From the NCBI GenBank assembly GCA_003562535.1, contig PWUP01000071.1, forward strand, positions 1 through 8,152: a DNA stretch of 8,152 nt. The letters are read 5' to 3'. This document shows positions 1-5,882 of this stretch, in pieces. Every line of letters starts with the position of its first letter. Position 1 is the first letter of the stretch. A program made the translations under genes and the position numbers. A model generated the notes under the pieces. That model made no database searches and was not told where the DNA came from. It saw only the letters and a program-made list of their open reading frames with translations. Source of the DNA: Gammaproteobacteria bacterium. Lineage in GTDB: Bacteria; Pseudomonadota; Gammaproteobacteria; Competibacterales; Competibacteraceae.

Positions 1-1
1 C

Positions 2-88
2 CACTGCCGTCTGCTGCAACGGGCGGACGGCTATGGCTATACCTTTCACCCCAAACCGATACAGGAGGACGCGAGCTGGGCCGTGTGA
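2..88 (+). CDS. iscB: 3' end of a probable IscB-type RNA-guided endonuclease (partial)
   Basis: Only the last 28 codons are in the window, ending in TGA at 86-88; the start lies to the left. The frame reads HCRLLQRADGYGYTF and ends in EDASWAV. The pattern C-R-L-L-Q-R-A-D-G-Y-x-Y resembles the extreme C-terminus of IscB/IsrB-like HNH and RuvC proteins of IS200/IS605-type elements. This is recalled family resemblance from a short stretch, not an alignment. IscB proteins are omega-RNA-guided DNA nucleases, and the guide RNA gene lies 5' of iscB, so it would be outside the window. Two stem-loops directly after the stop support a mobile-element end. The catalytic domains are not visible, so activity cannot be judged. 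A TnpB is less likely because its zinc-ribbon C-terminus is absent. The reading frame is fairly secure; the family name is moderate. Confidence 0.5.
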   Translation, partial: HCRLLQRADGYGYTFHPKPIQEDASWAV

Positions 89-135
89 TCGTGCTGCGCA
101 CGATGCGCTATCCCTCCCCGCCCTGAAGGACGGGG
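88..135 (+). mobile_element. Putative right end of an IS200/IS605-like element: two stem-loops
   Basis: Two hairpins follow the partial nuclease gene. The first (88-104) has a perfect 7-bp stem, ATCGTGC / GCACGAT, with a TGC loop, and begins on the last base of the TGA stop. The second (116-135) has arms CCCCGCCC and GGACGGGG with a TGAA loop and one A-C mismatch. A C-rich segment with a CCCGCCCTGAA-type hairpin and a G-rich second arm is typical of right ends of IS605/IS1341-type elements, where subterminal hairpins are recognised by the Y1 transposase TnpA. No tnpA is visible here, so the element could be non-autonomous or carry it to the left. The exact boundary cannot be fixed from one end, but probably lies between 136 and 151. 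Confidence 0.5.
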
Positions 136-151
136 TCTCTCGCGCAAAACT

Positions 152-1441
152 ATGATTACGACTAACGAAACGACTCCGCTTAAAACTAATTCGTTGCTTA
201 TTGGTGCTGGGTTTTTGTTTGCTGCGGGCGCGTTGCTCGGTTTGGCTTTGCCAATCCGAGCGGAGTTAGAAGGGTTTCCAACCGCTCTGATTGGGCTGAT
301 TGGTAGCGCTTTCGCGGCGGGCTATGTGGTGGGTTGTTTGTATATACCGCGCTTGGTGGCGCGTGTGGGCCATATTCGCGTCTTTGGTGCTATGGCTGCA
401 CTGGTTGCGGCGACGGCATTGATCAATGTGTTATGGGTGACACCACTGGCGTGGATTCTGGTGCGAGCCATGACTGGCGTGGCCTTTGCTGGCGGGGCAA
501 TGATTATCGAAAGCTGGCTGAGCGAAAGCGCCGACAGCAACAGTCGAGGCCGGATTTTCGCCCGTTATATGATCATTAACTTGGCCAGTTCGGTATTAGG
601 TCAGCTCGTAGTTATGGTGTACAGTCCCGCAGGTTTTGAACCCTTTGTGCTGGTGGCTATCTTGGCCTGTTTGGCGCTGATTCCGACGGCCTTATGTGCT
701 GGCCGAGCACCGACACCGCTGCATGAAGTGAAACTGGATATTCGGCGTTTAATGCGGGTATCGCCGATTGCCGTGGCGGCGTGCTTCGGTATTGGTTTAG
801 CCAATGGAGCCTTCGGCACCTTAGCCCCAGTGTATGCCAGTCAAATCGGTTTACCTGTCAGCGCCATCGCGCTGTTATTAGCCGGTTCTATTGTCGGTGG
901 AGCGTTAATGCAAGTTCCGATTGGGCGGTTATCGGATCGCTTAGATCGGCGCTGGGTGCTGTGTTTTACTGCGCTAGCCGCTGCCGGTATTGCTTTGTTA
1001 TTATTCGGTTTGGATGTGCGTGAACCCATTGCTGTGATTTTAATTGTCACCGCACTCGGCGGGGCGATGCACACCCTGTATCCTGTGGCCGTGGCTCATG
1101 CTAATGACCGCGCCTCGGAAGGTGAATTTGTAGCGGTATCCAGTGGGTTATTGTTGACCTTTGGCCTAGGTTCAACGGCAGGACCCGCCGTTGCCGCGCC
1201 TCTGATGCAATGGGCGGAGCCGCGAATCCTGTTCGTGTTTCTTGCCAGTGTGTACTCGCTGATCGCAGTTTATGCCCTGTGGCGTATCCACAAGCGTGAT
1301 CCGGTCACGGAAGATCATGTGCATGTAGCGTTTGACGGCTTGGATGCCATGCAAGGGGCCATTCAAGGAGCCACTCAGGAGACGATGTATCTGGATCCTC
1401 GGGCGGAAGACGAGCCTCGTAAAGATAGGCATACTGGGTAA
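152..1441 (+). CDS. MFS transporter, YcaD-like
   Basis: This is a 429-residue inner-membrane permease of the major facilitator superfamily, substrate unknown. About twelve hydrophobic segments run from residue 14 to 378, with a cytoplasmic break near 186-203 between the two six-helix halves. Motifs include a loop with R71 and G73 after helix 2, ESWL (120-123) and RGR (132-134) near helix 4, GRLSDRLDRR (258-267), which is the second-half copy of the MFS motif A, and LYPVAVAHAND (309-319). The ESWL/RGR and LYPVAVAHAND combination recalls the YcaD group. A hydrophilic tail of about 50 residues follows the last helix. ATG 152 gives a short polar lead into helix 1 and is the best start, yet no Shine-Dalgarno sequence precedes it, and the mobile-element hairpin ends 16 nt upstream. 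The native promoter may have been lost. Family certain, substrate not inferable. Confidence 0.85.
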   Translation: MITTNETTPLKTNSLLIGAGFLFAAGALLGLALPIRAELEGFPTALIGLIGSAFAAGYVVGCLYIPRLVARVGHIRVFGAMAALVAATALINVLWVTPLAWILVRAMTGVAFAGGAMIIESWLSESADSNSRGRIFARYMIINLASSVLGQLVVMVYSPAGFEPFVLVAILACLALIPTALCAGRAPTPLHEVKLDIRRLMRVSPIAVAACFGIGLANGAFGTLAPVYASQIGLPVSAIALLLAGSIVGGALMQVPIGRLSDRLDRRWVLCFTALAAAGIALLLFGLDVREPIAVILIVTALGGAMHTLYPVAVAHANDRASEGEFVAVSSGLLLTFGLGSTAGPAVAAPLMQWAEPRILFVFLASVYSLIAVYALWRIHKRDPVTEDHVHVAFDGLDAMQGAIQGATQETMYLDPRAEDEPRKDRHTG

Positions 1442-1451
1442 GTGCAGGCAT

Positions 1452-1481
1452 CATCCCCTCTCACCAATCGGAGAGGGGATG
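1452..1481. terminator. Stem-loop between convergent MFS and sodA genes
   Basis: A perfect 11-bp stem, arms CATCCCCTCTC and GAGAGGGGATG, encloses an 8-nt loop (1463-1470). It lies 10 bp after the MFS stop and 22 bp after the sodA stop, which is where a shared bidirectional terminator is expected. Neither strand has a T-run directly after the stem, so it is not a canonical intrinsic terminator. It may instead protect 3' ends or act with other factors. Confidence 0.55.
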
Positions 1482-1503
1482 TCAACAAAAGAACGAACGC
1501 GAT

Positions 1504-2109
1504 TTACTGAGAGTCAGAATAAAGCTGCGCGACTTTATCCCAATTGACCACTTCCCACCACGCCTTGATGTAGTCAGGGCGGCGATTTTGGTAACGCAAA
1601 TAATAGGCGTGTTCCCAGACATCCAAACCTAAAATCGGTGTGCCTTTAACCTCGGCGATATCCATTAAAGGGTTATCTTGGTTAGGCGTTGAAGTGATCT
1701 GCAATTGGCCGGAGGTATTGATGATCAACCACGCCCAACCGGAACCAAAACGGGTTAATCCGGCTTGGGTGAATTGGGTTTTGAACGTCTCCAAATCCCC
1801 AAAGGTGCTGTTAATCGCAGTGGCCAAAGCACCGGAGGGAGTGGTGCTGTTTGGGGTCATCAACTCCCAGAAGAACGTATGATTCCAGTGCCCACCACCG
1901 TTGTTACGCACTGCGGCAGACAGACTCCCCGCTTGCTTAACCAAAGTCTCTAAATCTTGGCCTTCCAGCTCACTGTCGGCAATGGCGTTATTGAGATTGG
2001 TGACATAGGTGTTGTGGTGCTTGGAGTGATGAATCTCCATAGTTTTGGCATCAATAGCCGCTTCTAAGGCATTGTAGCCATAGGGTAATTCAGGGAGTGT
2101 AAAGCTCAT
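1504..2109 (-). CDS. sodA: Superoxide dismutase, Mn-type (Fe/Mn family)
   Basis: This 201-residue enzyme of the Fe/Mn superoxide dismutase family converts superoxide to hydrogen peroxide and oxygen in the cytoplasm. The four metal ligands are H27, H77 (in HWNHTFFW), D163 and H167 (in DVWEHAYY). Metal choice can be read from the outer sphere. Glycines (G71-G73) sit where Fe enzymes carry the AAQ glutamine, and Q144 in NQDNPLM supplies the active-site glutamine from the C-terminal domain. This is the Mn-type arrangement, so sodA fits better than sodB, although cambialistic use cannot be excluded. Length and both domains are complete. A GAGGTGG Shine-Dalgarno sequence stands 4 nt before the ATG. 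It lies downstream of gloA on the same strand, but a 94-bp gap with its own candidate promoter suggests independent expression. Confidence 0.95.
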   Translation of the reverse strand: MSFTLPELPYGYNALEAAIDAKTMEIHHSKHHNTYVTNLNNAIADSELEGQDLETLVKQAGSLSAAVRNNGGGHWNHTFFWELMTPNSTTPSGALATAINSTFGDLETFKTQFTQAGLTRFGSGWAWLIINTSGQLQITSTPNQDNPLMDIAEVKGTPILGLDVWEHAYYLRYQNRRPDYIKAWWEVVNWDKVAQLYSDSQ

Positions 2110-2136
2110 AAACCACCTCGGTTATGGGTTAATGTT

Positions 2137-2149
2137 GAGTAAAATACTC
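2137..2149 (-). promoter_or_regulatory. Small inverted repeat at the predicted sodA transcription start
   Basis: The sequence GAGTA-AAA-TACTC forms a perfect 5-bp inverted repeat around the position where transcription from the candidate sodA promoter would begin (about 2147). It could be a repressor half-site pair or a small 5' UTR hairpin. The layout loosely recalls Rrf2/IscR-type operators, but the match is too short to name a regulator. Confidence 0.3.
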
Positions 2150-2153
2150 GGAT

Positions 2154-2181
2154 ATTGTAGCGCACATCGACGCTAGGACAA
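2154..2181 (-). promoter_or_regulatory. Candidate sigma70 promoter for sodA
   Basis: On the - strand a TACAAT -10 hexamer (2154-2159, 5 of 6 consensus bases) is preceded by TTGTCC (2176-2181, 4 of 6 consensus bases) with a 16-bp spacer. The predicted start is near 2147, giving a leader of about 37 nt before the sodA ATG. The -35 hexamer lies inside the inverted repeat at 2172-2191, which would let a bound protein block or recruit RNA polymerase. Confidence 0.45.
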
Positions 2182-2191
2182 AAGTCCTAGC
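2172..2191. promoter_or_regulatory. Perfect 8-bp inverted repeat upstream of sodA: operator or terminator
   Basis: The arms GCTAGGAC and GTCCTAGC flank an AAAA spacer, with no mismatch. It begins 12 bp after the gloA stop, so it could be a gloA terminator, but no T-run follows on the - strand. It overlaps the -35 of the candidate sodA promoter, which fits an operator for a dimeric regulator. Both readings are inference; the repeat itself is certain. Confidence 0.5.
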
Positions 2192-2203
2192 ACATTGTTC
2201 GCC

Positions 2204-2644
2204 TTACCACGTTCCGGTATTGGCCATCGATGCCCAAGGTTCTTGAGGCGGTAGGGGATCACCCTTTTGCAATAACTCGATGGAAATATTATCGGGTGAG
2301 CGAATAAAGGCCATATAACCATCGCGAGGCGGACGATTAATGGTCACGCCCTGATCCATCAGGTGCTGGCAAAGCGCATAGATATTGTCAACTCGATAAG
2401 CCAGATGACCGAAATTGCGCCCGCCGGTGTAGTCTTCGGGGTCCCAGTTATAGGTCAGTTCTAGCAGCGGAGATTTGCGGTCACGAGCCGTATGCTCATC
2501 ACCTGGGGCTGCTAAAAATACCAGTGTGAATCGACCTTTCTCGCTATCAGTGCGCCGTGTTTCCACCATACCGAGTGTGTTGCAGTAAAAATCCAGTGAG
2601 GCATCAAGATCACTGACCCGCACCATAGTGTGTAGGTATTCCAT
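2204..2644 (-). CDS. gloA: Lactoylglutathione lyase (glyoxalase I), VOC family
   Basis: This 146-residue single-domain VOC protein probably isomerises the hemithioacetal of methylglyoxal and glutathione to S-lactoylglutathione in the cytoplasm, the first step of methylglyoxal detoxification. The four metal ligands of bacterial GloA are in place: H5 (in YLHTM), E62 (in LLELTYNW), H80 (in NFGHLAY) and E123 (in SIELLQ). The length matches the short Ni/Co-type enzymes. The open frame extends 18 codons further upstream to 2698, but ATG 2644 is preferred: an AGGAG Shine-Dalgarno sequence lies 6 nt before it, and H5 then falls where the family has it. A weak TATGAT -10 candidate (2679-2684, - strand) would give a leader of about 30 nt. 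It sits next to sodA, which suits a stress-defence neighbourhood, but the two probably have separate promoters. Confidence 0.92.
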   Translation of the reverse strand: MEYLHTMVRVSDLDASLDFYCNTLGMVETRRTDSEKGRFTLVFLAAPGDEHTARDRKSPLLELTYNWDPEDYTGGRNFGHLAYRVDNIYALCQHLMDQGVTINRPPRDGYMAFIRSPDNISIELLQKGDPLPPQEPWASMANTGTW

Positions 2645-2766
2645 AGGTAACTCCTGTAGGTTTTGAGTGATATCGCTTATCATAGTGCAAATTCCCAAAG
2701 CCCTGATAGCGCATTAATGGGTGTGTTGAGTGTTCCATTCTGCCATAGAGTCACTAAAAATTATTT
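2645..2766. promoter_or_regulatory. Divergent intergenic region between gloA and the secretion cluster
   Basis: These 122 bp must hold the leftward gloA promoter and the rightward promoter of the exporter cluster. Leftward, a TATGAT hexamer (2679-2684) is overlapped by a short inverted repeat TGATA-N5-TATCA (2668-2682). Rightward, TTGAGT (2726-2731) is a possible -35, but I see no good -10 at proper spacing. The last 12 bases before ATG 2767 are A/T only apart from one C and contain no Shine-Dalgarno sequence. Confidence 0.35.
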
Positions 2767-4503
2767 ATGAATAACAGTTTAAAACCGGCTAATACCTTAC
2801 GAGAAGCCATCGGTATCTGCCGCCGCTCTTTCGTTGGTGCGGGCTTTTTCAGCCTATTTATTAATCTACTCATGTTAGTGCCACCGCTGTACATGCTGCA
2901 AATCTATGACCGCGTGTTAAGCTCTGGCAGTGTCGATACGCTGGTGGCGTTAACCTTATTGGTGGCGTTTTTGATGCTGGTTCTGGGCTTATTAGAATGG
3001 GTGCGCTCGATGGTACTTATTCGAGTGGGCGCTCGGCTCGATGGGGTGATGAACAAACGCCTGTTTGACGCCACGCTGGATTTAGCCAGTCGCCAGCCAG
3101 GACGCGGGTCATCGCAGCCGATTACTGACTTAGGCACTATCCGCCAGTTTCTGACCGGGCCGGGCTTGTTTGGCTTTTTCGATGCCCCGTGGATGCCGGT
3201 GTACATGTTGGTGATTTTTCTGTTTCACCCCTTATTGGGCTTTATTGCCCTTGGTGGGGCAGTGGTGTTACTGACTTTAGCATTAATCAATGAATTACGT
3301 ACCCGCAAACCGCTGATGGCGGCCTCCGCTCAGTCCATTCAGGAGCAACAAGTGTTGGATGCCAAACTGCGTAACGTCGAGGTCATCGAAGCGCTGGGTA
3401 TGCGTGAGCGGATTGAAGCCCGTTGGCGTGAGCATCACCACGGCACGATTGGCTGGCAGGCCGCCGCCAGTGAAAAAGCCGCCGTGCTAATGGCCGGCAG
3501 TAAAGCCTTTCGTTTACTGCTGCAATCACTGATTCTTGGAACCGGCGCGTGGTTAGCGATTCAACAGATTGTCACTCCTGGGGTGATGATTGCTGCCTCC
3601 ATCCTGATGGGACGCGCCTTGGCGCCGATTGATCAAATGATCGGCGCGTGGAAAGGCTTTGTCGGCGCTCGGGCTGCTTCAGCGCGTTTGAAGAAATTGC
3701 TGAGCGAGATTCCGCCCCGTGAACGCCATCTTAGCCTACCGGCTCCCAAAGGTCATGTGCAACTGGCTGGTGCGGTGGTCGTGCCGCCAGCGAGTCGCTC
3801 GCCGGTGTTGCGCGGGGTTGACCTGGACATTCAACCGGGTGAAATTGTCGGCGTGATTGGGCCTTCGGCGGCTGGTAAAACCACACTGGCGCGGGTGTTG
3901 CTCGGTATCTGGCCGGTGGCTTCAGGAGCCGCACGGCTCGATGGGGCGGATCTCAAACTCTATAACCGTGACGAACTGGGGCCATTTTTAGGGTATTTAC
4001 CCCAAGACGTGGAACTTTTTGAGGGCACTGTGGCCGAGAATATCGCCCGCTTCGGTGAGATTGAAGACACCAAAGTGGTCGCAGCGGCGCGTCAAGCTGG
4101 GGTGCATGAGTTAATTTCCCAGCTTCCTGACGGTTACAACAGTCCTCTTGGTGTGGGCGGTATGACCTTATCCGCAGGGCAACGCCAGCGCATCGGTCTG
4201 GCGCGGGCGCTATACGGTGATCCGAAACTGGTTATTCTCGATGAGCCGAATTCCAATCTGGATGAACATGGCGAGGCGGCTTTAGTCTCCGCCATCCAAA
4301 ACCTGCACCAGCGCCAAGCCACTGTCGTGCTTATCACTCATCGACCGAGCGTACTCAAAGTGGTGGATAAAATTTTAGTCATCAAAGATGGCCGAATCGA
4401 AGCCTTTGGGCCACGCGACGAGATTCTCGCCCGTTTTCTCAAGCCCAAGGCCGTACAAGCGCCAAAGCGGGTCGAAGCCTTGCCGCCCACCGCCACGAAC
4501 TAG
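2767..4503 (+). CDS. prtD: Type I secretion ABC transporter, PrtD family
   Basis: This is a 578-residue half-size exporter that would dimerise in the inner membrane and use ATP to push an unfolded substrate through a type I secretion channel. The membrane domain covers about residues 20-300, with hydrophobic stretches near 23-43, 57-77, 145-175 and 250-280. YMLQIYDRVLSSGS (42-55) is typical of the PrtD branch. There is no N-terminal C39 peptidase or peptidase-like domain, unlike peptide exporters and HlyB. The nucleotide-binding domain is intact: Walker A GPSAAGKT (365-372), Q-loop Q413, signature LSAGQ (468-472), Walker B ending in D492-E493, H-loop H525. An in-frame TAA at 2755-2757 rules out a longer start, but ATG 2767 lacks a clear Shine-Dalgarno sequence. 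It is followed after 13 bp by its membrane fusion partner. The substrate is probably an RTX-type protein encoded elsewhere. Confidence 0.92.
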   Translation: MNNSLKPANTLREAIGICRRSFVGAGFFSLFINLLMLVPPLYMLQIYDRVLSSGSVDTLVALTLLVAFLMLVLGLLEWVRSMVLIRVGARLDGVMNKRLFDATLDLASRQPGRGSSQPITDLGTIRQFLTGPGLFGFFDAPWMPVYMLVIFLFHPLLGFIALGGAVVLLTLALINELRTRKPLMAASAQSIQEQQVLDAKLRNVEVIEALGMRERIEARWREHHHGTIGWQAAASEKAAVLMAGSKAFRLLLQSLILGTGAWLAIQQIVTPGVMIAASILMGRALAPIDQMIGAWKGFVGARAASARLKKLLSEIPPRERHLSLPAPKGHVQLAGAVVVPPASRSPVLRGVDLDIQPGEIVGVIGPSAAGKTTLARVLLGIWPVASGAARLDGADLKLYNRDELGPFLGYLPQDVELFEGTVAENIARFGEIEDTKVVAAARQAGVHELISQLPDGYNSPLGVGGMTLSAGQRQRIGLARALYGDPKLVILDEPNSNLDEHGEAALVSAIQNLHQRQATVVLITHRPSVLKVVDKILVIKDGRIEAFGPRDEILARFLKPKAVQAPKRVEALPPTATN

Positions 4504-4516
4504 CGAGTAGACAACT

Positions 4517-5851
4517 ATGGTTAATGCTTCCGATACGTCTCAACCCCCTGAAATCAAAATGCAGGACAACGGCATACGCTGGTTTGGTTATCTGGTCATC
4601 CTGATTCTCTTTGGTGGTTTAGGCGGTTGGTCCGCCTATGCGATGATCGACAGTGCCGCTATGGCTCCTGGTCTGGTGACGGTGGAGTCTTACCGCAAAG
4701 CCGTACAGCATCTTGAAGGTGGCATCGTTCAAGAACTTACTGTGCGTGAAGGGGATACCGTTCAAGCCGGAGACATTGTTGCCCGCTTGGACGATACCCA
4801 GTTTTCTTCACAGCTTGAAGCGGTGCGCAGCCAATTAGCCGCCCTGCGGGCGCTGGAAGCTCGTTTGATTGCCGAACGCGACGGCCTCGATGAAGTGGTG
4901 TTACCACCGACGCTGATTCAAACGACTGAGACCGTCGTGGTCGATCCGCGGGTCAATGAGTTTATCAGTGTCCAACGCCAAGTTTTCGAGGCACGGCGGG
5001 CGGACTTGACCGGGCGTATTGAAGTGCTAGAACAGCGCATCGAGCAACTGCAAGAACAAGTCACCGGACTGGACGCCCGCGAACGCTCTTTAGTGCGTCG
5101 CATCGATTTATACAACGATGAATTATCTGGTCTGCGCTCACTGTTTGATGAAGGCATGGGCGATAAAATTCGCCTGCGCGCCTTAGATCGTGATCTGGCC
5201 GAGGTTGAAGGCGAACTCGCGGCTGTGCGCTCGGATCGCAACCGCGCTCGCTTACAAATTGCTGAAACTCGGTTACAGATTGCCCAAACCCAGCGCGAAG
5301 CGCATCGGGATGTCGTCACCGAACTCAGTGCGGTGCAAGAACGTCTGTTCGAAGCCTTGGAACAAGCACGCGGTTTAGAGGATCGGGTGCGGCGCACGGC
5401 AGTGCGTGCCCCAGCCACTGGGCGGGTGGTGGGTTTAGATGTCCATACGGTCGGCGGCGTATTGGCTCCCGGTGAGCGCTTAATGGACATTGTGCCTCAA
5501 GACGAACCCTTGGTCATCGATGCGCGAGTGTTACCGCAAGATATTGATCGGGTGTTTGCTGGCTTAGAAGCCCAAGTGCGCTTCACGGCATTCAACTTCC
5601 GCACTACACCGACAGTGACCGGACGGGTTATGACGCTATCAGCCGATAGCCTCACCGATCCGCAAACGGGCATGTCCTATTTTCTGGCGCGGGTCGAGGT
5701 CAGTGACTCCGAACGGCAAAAACTCGGTGAAGTGGTGTTACTGCCAGGTATGCCGGCTGAAGTGATGATTATCACTGGCGAACGGACGTTGCTCGATTAC
5801 ATCATGCGTCCACTATCAGATGCATTAGCTCGGTCGTTTCGCGAGGACTGA
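4517..5851 (+). CDS. prtE: Type I secretion membrane fusion protein, HlyD/PrtE family
   Basis: This 444-residue periplasmic adaptor would link the ABC exporter to an outer-membrane TolC-like channel. The order is a short cytoplasmic N-terminus, one membrane helix (about 21-44), a first lipoyl half with HLEGGIVQELTVREGD (65-80), a long alpha-helical hairpin rich in E, R, Q and L (about 93-290), the second lipoyl half RAPATGRVVGLDVH (297-310), a beta-barrel region, and the C-terminal LPGMPAEVMIITGERT (409-424), a PrtE/HlyD hallmark. Length is normal for the family. ATG 4517 follows an in-frame TAG at 4508-4510, so no longer start exists; M15 is a possible later start. The 13-bp gap to the exporter implies one transcript. 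The ribosome-binding site is weak. The required outer-membrane partner is not in the window. Confidence 0.92.
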   Translation: MVNASDTSQPPEIKMQDNGIRWFGYLVILILFGGLGGWSAYAMIDSAAMAPGLVTVESYRKAVQHLEGGIVQELTVREGDTVQAGDIVARLDDTQFSSQLEAVRSQLAALRALEARLIAERDGLDEVVLPPTLIQTTETVVVDPRVNEFISVQRQVFEARRADLTGRIEVLEQRIEQLQEQVTGLDARERSLVRRIDLYNDELSGLRSLFDEGMGDKIRLRALDRDLAEVEGELAAVRSDRNRARLQIAETRLQIAQTQREAHRDVVTELSAVQERLFEALEQARGLEDRVRRTAVRAPATGRVVGLDVHTVGGVLAPGERLMDIVPQDEPLVIDARVLPQDIDRVFAGLEAQVRFTAFNFRTTPTVTGRVMTLSADSLTDPQTGMSYFLARVEVSDSERQKLGEVVLLPGMPAEVMIITGERTLLDYIMRPLSDALARSFRED

Positions 5852-5882
5852 ATAGTTGGGTGAGTAGGGTTCGAACCGTGTG

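Noticed and set aside
2645..2698. 18-codon N-terminal extension of gloA
   Set aside because: The extension has no good ribosome-binding site, whereas ATG 2644 has AGGAG at 6 nt and puts ligand H5 at the family position.
4918..5490. 190-codon open frame on the - strand within prtE
   Set aside because: It is an R/S-rich shadow of the alpha-helical hairpin region of the fusion protein with no recognisable domain.
5860..5882. GGGTTCGAACC resembling a tRNA T-arm or an attachment site
   Set aside because: No acceptor, D- or anticodon-arm fits in the 31-bp gap, and no integrase or direct repeat is present; the match is only a short palindrome.
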